Below are positions 25,020 through 38,143 of a DNA stretch of 64,000 nt, piece after piece (position 1 is the first letter of the stretch; each line of letters starts with the position of its first letter). The stretch covers positions 1-64,000 of the forward strand of contig CAJNYU010000498.1 of the NCBI GenBank assembly GCA_905331475.1. Reading direction: 5' to 3'. The notes under the pieces were generated by a model. The model was given only the letters and a program-made list of their open reading frames with translations, was not told the origin of the DNA and made no database searches. This DNA is from Rotaria socialis. Its lineage: Eukaryota > Rotifera > Eurotatoria > Philodinida > Philodinidae. Made by a program: the position numbers and the translations under genes.

Positions 25020-28000
25020 ATGAGTTCATGGGAAAAATTTAAAGATAAATTTGCCAATCCTATTTTTCACTATGGAGTTGGTAAGATTATTTCTATTGAT
25101 TGAAATATTCTTTTTTTATACGTTGATTTTGTTTTTCAAGCAATATGCTCATTTACTGCTTCATCACCTGATCAATTATCTCTATTATTAGGCGACGGTG
25201 TACATGTAAGAGAAGAATGTGATGGTAAATGATGAATATAGAATAATTGAAAACTAAAAACATACTTTCATTGTTGCAGAGTGGTATTTTGGATCATTAG
25301 CGAGCAATTCTCAAGTATCTGGAATTTTCCCTAAAATTTTTGTCCATTTAAAACCAGTGATTGTTGATAATAATCAGTAAGAATTATCTTATTTTGTGAA
25401 ATAGTTTTGTTTTGACAGTTTCTGTTTAGAGTAACGAGTATTACAAATGAAGACTCTCTTGCAAATGATCTGATTGGAGTTCTACGAGAGTGGGGTTTGT
25501 AGAAAAGGCAAAACTCTTTTTTCAATTTTCGTTATAATTCGTTTTTCTTTAGCACATCATATTGAACAATTTTACAAAGTTCGTACAATAGAATATCAAT
25601 GGAATTAATATGCTTCAATAATTTACTTTAGGATGATCAAAAGGTTAAAGTAAATATAGTATCAAAATTAATGACAGATCTCATCCGTCATCGACATCGT
25701 TTAATGTGTTCTTCTCATACACAGGTTTTTGAAATATTTATTAACATTCTTATTCATTATTTTGAAAACTCATAGGAAGAATTAATTGAATTAAAACAAA
25801 CAATTGTTGATCTAATTGATCAAGGCACGCGGTAAGACGATTTCAATCGTTCTTCTTTGATTTTATTTAGTTTTTATTCTCTAAGACTTCTGCAACTTGA
25901 TTTAATTATACGTGATCAAAATTTGAATGTCGCCAATTCATCCGATACAAGTACACATGAGCTATTAAATTCATTAATGCGTATCGAAAAAAAATCATTA
26001 CACGATGTAAATCATCTATTTAAATCAAAGATAAGTTAAACTCTCTATTAAAAAATATCTAGGTCGAAAAACCTCGTCCGCACCCAGATTTTCAAATTGC
26101 CAATATACAGTCGATGTTAGTTACGTTAGATAAAATTGAATTTGCAATATTTGATAATATTGAATTATGGTGCACTCTATATGATTATTCATCAGATGAA
26201 AGTGGTGTTGAATTAATACCGAGGTAGTATCGATTCGTTGATGACAATCCTATGATATAGTTATACTGCTTCTTTTTTGACTTTTTGTTCAAGTGAAACA
26301 TTTGTTATTCGAGATAAAGAAGCTCTCCGTACGCAAGAACATATAGTTGCTTTTACAGATATTAGCCGTTCACGTCCCATGAAATCTGTGACGAGCATGA
26401 ATACACCATCTGTAAAATATCTTGTCTTATATGTCATTCGAATTGGAACAATGAATACAAATGACAATAATAAAGATACATCTGATACAAGTATTAGTAC
26501 GTTAAAACGGACAAAAAATGAAACAAATGATTTGCGTCGACCTTATATGGTTGCATGTAAGATTTTTTAATGTAGCTGTTAGCAAAATTTTGTATTTGAT
26601 TTTCTTCTAAGTAATCAATATGTCACAACAACTCGATTGTCATAGTCGTATGAAAGCATCATCAACAGAAAAAGAACTTATTGTACCATTTGGCTTTAAT
26701 GCGTAAATAGAATTTTTTTTTCTATAATTCTTATTTTTAATTTTTATTATATCAATAGATGGGATGATCGCGATAGTCTTGTTTCTATTTTTCAAAAAGC
26801 AGCAAAATCAACTGACGTAGAATTACTTAAAAAACACAGATTAAAATTGCAAATTTTGAGTGGCGGATTTCGTGAAGTACGAAATGCTCTTTTTTTGCCT
26901 TGTCTTCTTCTAGGATATTTATAATTTATTTGCTTTGTTTAGTTAAAAACAGACTATCCGCATTTATTACATGGTGATGTATGCGTATGTCGGAAACTTG
27001 ATTTCCCTGATGTAATCAATGCTGATGACCTTCGAAATGATATTTATGTAACGGTTCACGGAGCTGACTTCGCTAAAAGTGGAAATTATGAATATACAGC
27101 TGAACTTTGTGATGAAAATGAAAATCCGATCCCAGTAAGTTAACGAAAAATTAAAATTTAGCTTTTGTCATCTATTGTGAAGTCTCAGACAAAAGTACGT
27201 ATCTGATGGAAAGTACAAGATCGTTTTACTGAGTTGATATTTTGAATGCAAATGCACGATATTAAGCTCTCATCGAGAGCATTGATATCTATACCGTAGA
27301 GGCAGAATTCAAAAATAATCTTCGGCTTATGGTTATCATAACTCAATCATGTTACTTGGCGAAAGATTAGTTCAATGCTACCATCAATGAGTAGTAGTAT
27401 GTAATGAGAGAAGGTTTTTCGCGTGAAGAACTGTATTTAATGATTTTTCATTGTGATCCTTTTCGTCAGTTAGAGTCATTGAACAAATTCATTCTTGACT
27501 GAAGATTGACTAAGTAGTATCTATATCTATATCTGCATAAAATTCGCCATTAGAGATGCATTAATTGTAGTTATGAATTGTTGTAAGCGATACTATTAGA
27601 AGAAATCGTTGTACATAGACAGCTGAAAAGTATTTCAATGAATCATTGTCTTTAAGGGTTTATTAAACGTTGGTGTCAATAGTACAAATGATCTTTTTCA
27701 TCGTTCAATTGTTTGTATCAAAACTGAGAAACCAAAGTGGAGTGAAACATTTCGAGTATGCCATAATTCATTCTGAAAAAAGGCCTCCTTTAACAAAATT
27801 CTATTCATTTTAGATTGCTATTCCATTTTCTATCAGTGCAGAAGACATGCATCAATATCATGTTCGATTTTTATTCAAACAACGTCATTCAAATGATGGT
27901 AAATTGTCTTCAAATTCATTCTTCAAATTCAATCCTTTTCTCTACTGTGTTTCTAGTAAAAGATAAATCTGAAAAGCCATTTGCATTGGCATTTCTGCCA

Positions 28001-31000
28001 TTAATTGAAAAAGCTGGAACAGTTATTCAAGATGGACATCGACATTTAGTTATCTATAAAGTTTGCATGAACTTCTAATACAAAACAAATTCGACCAATA
28101 ATTATTATTTCTAAATCTTTAGATAACACAACGTAAATCCGATACAAATATATCAGGTTACATAAATTTACAAGCTGTACAAATCAGTGCACCAATAAAT
28201 TTAACAAGAGATTCTTATAATGGTTCTCATCGTCTATCACTCGATGAAGCTTCGTCACGTTTTTATCAACCATCAGATTATTTTTCACCAAGTTATCGTG
28301 AACATTTTCTTGTTAAAGTTAAAGTTGTATCAACACAATTGACACAGATACGTATGTGAATGAAAATTCGCATCGAGCATTTGTTTTTATCATTTGATCT
28401 TTAGCTATTATTTTAACATTACTAACATGGACGCCAAAAGATTCGTCAGTTTATTTACTTGAATTGCTAGAAAAATTTGTTGATCATCTCGGTGGAATCA
28501 ACATATCGGGTACAGGCGCAAGCGAACAACGAACTCTCAGTATGATGCTGCCATCGGATATAATTGAACGCGCAACCGAAGTTGTTAAAAATTTACAAAA
28601 TATTTTTGATAAATTATTTGAAATTTTAACATCACAAGAGAATGAATTAAAAACACGCGAACAAGAACAATTTGGATTTCCAATCGATTTAAATAAAATT
28701 CATCAAACTGCATTTCATGCTTTAGTAAGATGGATTTTTTTTGTCCACTGAAAATTTTCCAACCAATGAACGGATTCATTTAGATTTGTATATTGGATTT
28801 AATTTCAATGAAACAATTTGAATCATTTCGAACGGTTCTTGATGATTATATTAAAAATAAATTCAGTTCAACGTTAACGTACAGGTAAGTCAATTACAAG
28901 AGAACCATCGTTGTGCACGTTGAAATTAATTTTGTACATTCTACCAGTAGTAACTGAATACTATTTTCTATCGTACGCGTGTAATCTGAAACATTCCTTA
29001 GGCCTTCACTTGCTTATCCACTTTCACTCTCGAAGCGTTCGATGAACTTCGATAATTTTTTTTTATATTTAGTGTTCTACTCCATTTGATTAATGTAACC
29101 TTAACAAAATATGTTGAAAATACTAAATCTGATTTAAATATGACTGCTTATTGTGTTAAAATGTTAAAACAGCTCGAATACTTTTTTAAATTAATCGTAC
29201 GTTCACGTGTTTTATATGCAAAGTAGGATTTAATTTTAACAACAATAATAACACAGATAACTATTTGAACTTAGATGGAAAAATAACGCCGATCAAAATC
29301 AATTCGATCAACTAGTTAAAAGTGTTCTACGTTCGTTCACTCGCGTTTTAACTTTTTCGGATGATCATGCATCAGCAGCACAAGGTCTTATTCTACGACT
29401 TTATCCATCTGTTGTACTTGAACTTCTTACACCGAACGTATTCAATGCTGTTACATTAAGGTAAAGAAAAAATTGCGTATATAAAATGATTTTCTATAAT
29501 AAAAAAACTCAATTTTTACATTAATAGTGAAATAACAGCTCTCGAATTTCTTGCTGCACTGCCACCAAAACGATTAACACCTCAAAAATTACGATGTTTG
29601 AATGATTTAGCTCGTGGTTTACTTATAAAAATACCTGGTAAAATTAGAAAGAACTTGATTCAATTTAGTATCTTCTTTTTCCTCTCTGATGTAGAAAGTC
29701 GTCGAATAATTCTTAAAGTTATTGTAACAGATGTATCAATGTTATGCAATAATTTCATAAATGAAAAACAAAATTCAGATGATTTTCGTCTTTCAATTGT
29801 CCATCAACAATCGTCCTCCTTTTCAATTGATCAAAAAGATCGAGATCATTTAAATTTATGTTCAAAAATTGTTGGACACATTATGAATCAATTATTTACC
29901 AGAAAAGTAAAATGAAACAATGCGTATTTTTTATGCCAAAGGAGTTAAACTAATTTCCAACTATATTTCTAGAAGATTAAAAGAAATTTACTCGTAAATA
30001 AAGAGAATAAAAACTAATTTTGCTACGAGCAGTCATATCACGTGTCACATCTTAGTCCCGAATGAATTCTAATAACCGTTAATTGTTCATTTTTTTTTCT
30101 ATAGACTTCAGGTGATACTTCAATAGTCGTAGAAAAACTTCTTCGTGTATTTATGCAAATATTACTTGTTATTCGAGTGCAAGAACACGATCTAGCCGTA
30201 AGATATTATTTTCAAAATAAACGTAAATCTTATAATTCAATTTGAATATCAAAATAGATAAACTTTGCAACGGGTATTATTGCAATACTTCGTACAATGG
30301 ACGACGAAAATTATATTGAATTTTTACGCCAAATGGATGAAATTAGTTTACATGATTTTTTCCTTGATGCATTCGGTCTTATCAAAGATCTTGTTACGAT
30401 ACCAATATTTTCAAATGATTGGTCTGAAATGTTACTGTTACAAAATTTGTCAGTAAAACTGTTAAAAGCCTTTTCGAATGATAATTTTGTTTTTCTTTAG
30501 AATATTTGTTCGTGCAATGAATAAGTTCGTTTCGCGATTAGTAGAAGATTTGAATCATTTTAACGAGCAGGTTTACTTCTTCACAACAAAAATGATAATA
30601 AAAATAATTTTCGTTTGCTTTTAGTCCGTTGAACTATGGCAACTATACTTTGAATGCATTGTTCAATTTATTATTCAACCGTGTTTACAACTTGAATCAT
30701 TTACAGCCAATAAACGAAAACGGATTTTATCTCGATATAAAGACTTACGTATTGAAGCATCAAATGATTTTAAAACAATGTGGTTTTGCTTGCGTAAGTT
30801 TAAAACGACAGATTAAACGGATCTTCGGCTAAGTTTCTTTCTAGATGAACAACACAAATTATATTTTATTCCAAGTCAAATATATGGTGTGATTCGTGTA
30901 AGTCTTCTGCCAGTTCAAGATATTCGAACAGCAATGATTCGAGTTCTATGTGATATGATTTATGTGATTAATAAACACGAAGATAATTTATCAATATTTG

Positions 31001-34000
31001 AAAACGAATTTGTTACTGTAATGGATAAATTTGCTAATGAACCGTTAGTGGATAAAATTTTTAAAGAATATTTAATTAATGCGTACGTATTGAAATATTG
31101 CAAAAGATTATTTTTATCGATGTTCTTTGATCGTAGAATTGATGACTTTTGTAAAGCAAAAAAACTTGCAAGAAATGGTTCAAAACTAGTTGATATGATT
31201 GATAATCTTTTATCTCGTATTATTGAATTACGTGTGGCTGTTAATGAATGTGAAACAGCTGCTTTAGATCTTCAAATGCATTGTGTTAGAAGTTTAATGG
31301 TATGCATTGGATAAGGAAAGCAAAGCTATGTCAGGCTAGTGTCGCCCGACTGAGAGACTACTGCACATATACACAAGCAGAGTCGGTGACTTTTTAGTCT
31401 CTTACAAATCATACTTTGATGTTTTTAATGCAACGTTCTGGTGGGAACTAGACAGTAGCTCGGCTCGGAATGTGCGAGACTCTGACTTTGCCTTCTCAGA
31501 ATTGGGTGATTAGTACGTTCTACAAATTTTGAATAGTACTGAGATTGTTTGAGTTAACAATTTTTAGATTCAAAAAGAACCACAAAGATTGAAGCCAAAC
31601 AGCTTTTGACTGATTGGAAAATTCTCGTTCCCAAAGCTGGATCCAAGAATATATATTTTATTCTCCTTCATTTTAGATTCAAGATTCTATTGTCTCTCCG
31701 AAGGAATATTCGAAGTATCCTCTAGAACAAAATTCAAACTAAAATGATCAATAGACTCAGTAGATTCTCTCAATGATTAAGATATGTCGTCAGTTAGCTT
31801 TCATTTGTCTATATATAGCAATTTTTATTGCCCGCTTTAAATCCAACAAGATATTCGTCAACTATATTGATCGTTACTATTCACGAGTTGACTTTCTTTT
31901 TCAACAAATTCTTTGCTCATGTTTATGCGTAGAAATGTTGACTCTTTCAATCCACAGGAACTTTTACCTATCGAGTTTACAGCTTGTAAAATCTCAATTT
32001 GAAATTAATTCGATTTATTTTCCGGAAAAAAGGAATTTTACGAACGACTTGGCCATTTGCCAATGTATATTAAATATATCTATCAATTGTATGAAATGAA
32101 TCGTCGTTTACAAAATAAAATTGAAGCTGGCCATACATTAATGTTACATGCAAAACTACTCGATGTAAATTTTTCTTTATTAACAATAGCATAAATTGCT
32201 TTCTTGGGTTTAGTGGAATCCAGATAAAGTTCTTGAAGACGTTCATATGAAATACACGCACATACATCAGTCAGTTAAAACGCATGATCAATTAAAGAAA
32301 AAGCTCTATCGTGATATCATTCAATTATTTGATGATGGCGATGTAAGATAATCTATTTGCTTATAAAGTAAAATATTAAAAAAAAAGAATAATAATTTAG
32401 GCTTGGGAAAAATCAATTGAAGTTTGTAAAGAATTACAAATACAATATGAACAATCCTTCGAATATGCCAATCTTAGTGCGCTATTAGTAAGAAAAACCC
32501 TCGTGTTTTTAAATCCATTCTGCGATATTTTAATCTGTTAGTTGAATCAATCTCGACTGTATGTACATATAATGGATGCTAGTAAACAACGTTTCGAACA
32601 AGAATATTTCCGTATTGGTTGTTATGGAATGGGTTTTCATGATTTTCTTCAAGTAAAATAATTGTGTATTTACTCTGATTCAGAAACGCAATATTGTTTT
32701 TGGTAGAATCAAGTTTTTGTTTATCGATCTGAACCAGGGCAACGATTGGGCGATGTTCGAGAGAAACTTCAAACTATATTTCCACATGCTATTCTTCTCG
32801 ATCCAACTGTTAATATTGAAGATCATCATCGTCGAAGCACTTCACAATGTAAAAACTAACTACAGAAAAAGCAAAAATATAAATTTATGAGTTGAAAATT
32901 CTTTTATTTTTCATAAAGATGTTCAAGTGCAAGTTGTACAACCTATATCTGACGAAAAAGCGAAGTTTAAAAATAGAAATATTCCAGAAGCTATCCTGCA
33001 GTAAGTTACAAATAACAATAAGTTTTCAATAGTTATTCTTTTATTTTCTCTTTTTTTAAGATATTATCGTTCGAATGAAATACGTCGATTTACATATACA
33101 CGTTTATTTGTACATGAGGACGATCGAGATGCTACATCAGACATCGCTGTAAGACTGATATTTACCCGGAAAGAAAATCTCGTTAATTTTGTAAATTTTA
33201 TAGAAATTCTCAGCAGAAAGATACGAGTTTTCTACAGCATTTGTATTACCCAATACAACCCGGTGGGTACCAGCCGGTTCGTCAACAAAGGTGAGTTATC
33301 ATTGTATGAAATCAAAATATTCCCATTTTTTTGGTTTTATTTAACTTTAGACTCTATTGACACCATTGGAGAATGCAATTCATTTACTTGAAAAAACAAA
33401 TAGAGAATTAAAGATACTTGTTGAAGCTAATGAAGCTGATCGTGAACTTAACGTGACACCATTATCGGGCAAAGTTAGATAAATGAAATGAATGATATCG
33501 TTTACGGATATAGCTATTTATATTTTAGACAGCCGGAATCCTCGATGCGGTAGTTATGGGTGGTGCTAGTGTTATTGAACAAGTAACTTATTTGTTTTTA
33601 GAAAACATGAGCAATACCGATTTTTGAAGTATACGAGTAAAAATGGGCCTTTCCCACAGACTGCAAACGTGTATATATATAGTATCTATATATAAATTCG
33701 TAGGAGTGAACACCAATTCGATCCTATCTATAGATAACGATGAAATGCGAAAATTAAATACAGGAAGATTTCAAATGGAAAATCAATTAAAAAGAAGACG
33801 AGCATTGGATTTTTCTGATGAAGAAAGCACTCATTTATAAAACCAGAATTGTGACGTTAGAAATCAATACTCCAGGAAGGAGAGCGTTTTTTTATGAAGT
33901 TTTAATTGATCTCTTGTAAATAGAAGTTTGAAAACTGTGCTACCAATTTGAATGCATTGGAAGGATGCCGGTTAGCTTCGATCAGAGTCTCATGACGCAA

Positions 34001-35329
34001 AAGTTGCATCCGTGCAAGGCACTTCCTAAAAGGGACATAAGTAAACTCGCCGCTTCTCACCGAAGAGCATCATTGGGATACAATCAAGACCTTTTATCAA
34101 TAAGATCTTGATTGCTTGTATTCATTGTTCTTATTAATAGGCATTTTTATCCAATGAATATCAAACGAAACATCCCGATGAGTACACACGAGCATTAATT
34201 GACAATGTGAAACAATTACTCGCTGATCAAGTATTGTTTATTTGATTTTGATTTTTCAAGAGTGTATATTTCGTTTGAAAAGGTTCCTTTACTTGAACGA
34301 GCATTGATAATAATGCGACAGAAATCCAAGCCAGAGATGTTACCACATGTTGACCATTTAAATAATATCTTAATTCATCGGCAACGTTCTGTTGAACAGC
34401 ATTGTGGTAAACAACAGGTATATGTCTAGTTATAATAACTTGCATTATTTATCTTTCTAATATATTCACTTAAATTAAATAGTCACATGGATTACATTTA
34501 AGTATATTTGTGTAAGTGAAACAATGCTCACTGTGTTTTTTTCGTATAAAAAAAGGAAAAAATATATTTCTTCAGACCATCAACTGATATTTCAGCAAAC
34601 ACATCAATTCAAAGTCATCGTTCAAACGCTGAAATACAATCGCGACAATCAGATTTAACAAGTTAGTAGAATATCTAAAAATGACATTTCTGTCTACTTA
34701 TATATTTTCCTTAGGAAGTCGAACATCATCAACAAATTCAACAAACACAATATTCAAACCAACGTCGACATCATCACCACAAAAAACGACTATTGAATTA
34801 CGAGAACAAGTATAATTCAAAGCCTCTGCTTCATATTTTTATTATTATTCTATACAGTTAACAAGTGTTCGACCACGTCGACCACCACGCACAGCACCAT
34901 CACTTAGCTCATCTGTTAGTTCTTTAGCTGGCGCATCAAATGATTCACCTCGTTCATCAACCACAGATATGAATATCAGCGGACAATTTGTCATTGGTAA
35001 CATTTCATAGATAGAAACTATTTTAAAGGCTGCCTTTCACTATTTTCTACTTTTAGCTTCAGCCAGTCAAACTTTATTATCATCGGAAAGTTTAAATGAA
35101 GAATTAAATAGTGAAAATTTACAAGCTAAATTAAATAATATTAATAAAAAGCCATTATCACCTACTCACCAATTAGCTAATAAGATTCGTTCATTAACAA
35201 AATCTTCTGAAGTAAAAAGTTCGAATTCGACTTCGTTGTAAGATATTCATTCGATTTGATTATTTTTAGCAATTATCGAACGATATACCACCACGTCCAC
35301 CACCAAAACCGCATAAATTTCCTCGATAA
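25020..35329 (+). CDS. DOCK1-like: DOCK1-type guanine nucleotide exchange factor (SH3, DHR-1, DHR-2)
   Basis: Dedicator-of-cytokinesis protein of the SH3-bearing class (DOCK1/2/5, less likely DOCK3/4), an activator of Rac for cell migration and engulfment. The ATG at 25020 opens a variant SH3 domain over exons 25020-25080 and 25141 onward (FHYGVAICSFTA, LSLLLGDGVHV, GIFPKIFVHLK). Middle exons to about 26700 fit the helical linker. DHR-1, a C2-like lipid-binding domain, spans about 26940-28350 (LRNDIYVTVHGADFAKSG, DKSEKPFALAFLPLI). A long armadillo-like region follows. DHR-2, the GEF domain, runs from about 32030 to 34420 (EFYERLGHLPMYI, RFTYTRLFVHE, NTTRWVPAG). It includes DAVVMGGASV, whose valine is the family's nucleotide sensor. 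The tail is Ser/Thr-rich and ends in a polyproline motif (PPRPPPKP) suited to Crk-type SH3 binding. About 35-40 small exons; individual boundaries not all fixed. Confidence 0.93.
33950..34130. other. Less AT-rich intronic segment with hairpin (DOCK gene)
   Basis: Within a DOCK intron of about 560 nt, this stretch has clearly higher GC than the surrounding introns. It ends in an imperfect inverted repeat (CAATCAAGACC / GATCTTGATTG, arms about 11 nt, short AT-rich loop) near 34083-34116. No frame or known RNA fold is recognised. It may be an old repeat fragment. Confidence 0.3.
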
Positions 35330-36759
35330 ACACTTATTATTCTATTCTAGTCAGATATTCTTGTATAAAATAATCTTATCTTTTTTATTATTCTCTATTA
35401 AATAGATCTAAACTGCTTGTATTTATTCGTATCGAGTGACATCAATTTTTGCTCTTTTATCACTTGAAATAATTCTTTTGGGCTTTCATTATTGATTTTG
35501 AAAGCAGATGAGAGAAAAAGTATTCCGCAAATACGACTCATGTGTTTTGATATTCGTTCAAGTAATTGCTGAAAACATAAGAGATTTTAACACTCGATGT
35601 GTTTTTGAAAAGAACGATTGGATACAAGAAAAGGAAATAGTTCGCAAAGTCAACAATGTCTTGCTTCGGCTTTTGCTCTTGTTGGCTTCCGAAATGATTT
35701 ACTGGGCTTTCAACTATTGACTTGCTCTTTGCTCTACAGTATTCCCATTCTTTGGTTTACCTTGCGTTTTATGATTATAGTATTGAGTTGGAAGTTTGTA
35801 AAACCAAAACTCCGAAATGACTTAGTAAGAAAAGCTGACCTTTGTGTTATATGTTCATCTTTGATTCAGTGCTGCAAATTTTGTAAATCATTACCGGACA
35901 GTCGAAACACTTAAAATACCGTTTTAACATGAGACTAGCCGTAAGACAACACGCAGAATATCCGTTCATTTTCGATTGTTTTATGGCTCATGATGTTTTG
36001 TTCGTTGTTCGTTTTTTGGGACGTGAGAATATAAAGTTGAACGAGCGCGAGACAACGACAATTCGAGCTGGCAGAGGTATATTTTTCGTGATTTCTGTTT
36101 AGTTGATTGGTAAGCGTCTGATCCTTTAGCCTGAAAGACAAATCTCTCTCTCTCTGTATATATATCTGTCCGTAGCAAAACATTCTGATTCTTTCCGAGG
36201 ACTCGCGTGGAGTAAACTAGACGGTATTCAAGTTTCGCTCGAATACAAAATGCAATGCATCAAAAACAAAAATAATTGACTTTACAAATGACTGGAAATA
36301 ATTTTTTTCCCGGCAACACTTTTGGCTATTTTAAGAGTTGTCGCTTTCTTTCGTCTTTTGGAATTCGAAAAATTGTTTGTCAACTGAGTAATCCATTGAA
36401 ACTTAACACCTGTTCATAGCAGCCATAATCAAATTCATCACTACGATGACTCTATTCTCGCTAGTTTCAATTGAGCCTCTCGTTATCTGTGTGACTCGTT
36501 CTCTCTGTTTAATCATTCAAAATTCTCTCATAACTAGATAATGACAAATTTTGAACGAAGCGTCTTCCCGATGGTTTGAAAGAAGATTTCCCTAGTTTCA
36601 ACTCGCGCATGAGAAAATATATTCTAATTTTTGTTGTTTTCGAGATCACCGAGCTAATTCCATAGATAGACATGGCAACCGGTATCTCTCATTAAGGCGA
36701 TCATGCGCATACTACTATTGCTAATTAAATATCAGTCACTCTTCGACTTCTAGATAAAT
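35330..36759. other. Intergenic, nothing recognised
   Basis: Short frames only, none protein-like. A CT/TA microsatellite lies near 36143-36168. A CTTCTAG acceptor-like site ends at 36753, six bases before the TTI2 start codon. Confidence 0.5.
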
Positions 36760-38143
36760 ATGACCAATACAATTTCAATTTTTCAAGACATTCTCACATT
36801 GATTACATCGAAAACTTTATTTGATAAATCAATAGAGACTTTGGAATCCATAGTATTTCCTGATCAATCAACCTTCACAGAATTAAACGATAAACTTTCT
36901 AAATGTATAACTAAAGATGATGAATTATTTACGTCGGAGACTGATTATTTATCACCATTATTGCTCTTTCTTCTCGAACATATTCCACTTGAAATCGATC
37001 TTAACTTATTGACATCAACTCAAACCAATTTCTATGAAGTTCCACCATCAACCAAGAAAATCTATAAACCAAATTTTCTTCCGTCAAATCAAAACATGAT
37101 TCTATACTCATCAGAATCACAAATAATTTTCAATCATCTATATAAATTCCTTCAGATAAATAATCTCGAAGAATTTCTCACATTAAAACACATTAATCAA
37201 CCTATTTATCTTCATTGTCTTCATCATTTAAAACCATTATTATTAAAAACAACCTATGATCATTATCCTATGGCTGTTAAACTCTTTGTTCATATTATCA
37301 AATCAATTTCTCAACCATCACTATCCGAAAGTATCGACTTCATATTTCCCGTTTGTTTAATCACATTGGATGATCCATCGGTGGACATGAAACTAACAAG
37401 TCTCTATCTATTAGAACATTTACAAAGGCATTGTACATCAACCGATTTATTATTATTTAATCGAGCGAATGTTATTTTGTAAATAAATCTCTCACTAAGA
37501 CAAACGATCATTTTTTCTTTTCATCTCCAGGTATGGTCTCGAACAAACTTTATATCATCGCGGCGAACGAATCATACTATTTGAATGTTTATTAGCAGCA
37601 ACGTATCGTTGGTTAACTATTATTGAAAATGAAGTCTATTCTGGTAAACATTTATTCATACGGACAAGTCAAATTATTGAAAGATTTATTCGGGATGGAC
37701 TGTTAGAAATCAATATTGAATATCGTCGATTACTTATAAAAATACTTCGTGATTATATAGTTCGTCTGCAATTATTTGCTATTCGTCATTTAAAACATCT
37801 TATTGAACTTGTCGAAGATTCGATTGATAATCGTTTACTTAGGTCGGACTCGTTAAAATTACTTTTAGTCATTCTTCAAATACTTAAACCGAGAATTAAT
37901 GTTCATCGATGTGACATGATGAAAATAATCATTCGCTGTCTATTTAAAATAATTCATGAAGAAAAAGAAAATGCAACAATGATGAATCTTTTGAAAAAAT
38001 GCTCGACAGAACTTCATCTATGCACAACGGACAATTATGTTCGCGATGCTCTTCAATCGTTAATTGCAACATCTCAATTGGACAAAATCTATCGAGAAAA
38101 TCTACAAAAACTTCTCGAGACCATTGAAGATATCAATCGATAA
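36760..38143 (+). CDS. TTI2: TELO2-interacting protein 2 (TTT complex)
   Basis: TTI2 is the HEAT-like subunit of the TELO2-TTI1-TTI2 cochaperone that stabilises PIKK kinases such as mTOR, ATM and ATR. Exons 36760-37478 and 37531-38143 join (TT|G, giving NVIL-YGLEQ) to 443 residues, against about 500 in human. The protein is almost entirely alpha-helical with Leu/Ile-rich repeats. The segment LITLDDPSVDMKL, then LLEHLQRH and FNRANVILYGLEQTLYH, matches the conserved TTI2 core as I recall it. No signal peptide or membrane span is seen. Divergent HEAT-repeat proteins are easily confused, so the name is likely rather than certain. Confidence 0.75.

Noticed and set aside
33643..33840. Plus-strand 65-codon open frame inside the DOCK gene
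   Set aside because: It lies in an intron between VVMGGASVIEQ and AFLSNEYQTKHP, which join directly in the family; treated as a chance frame.
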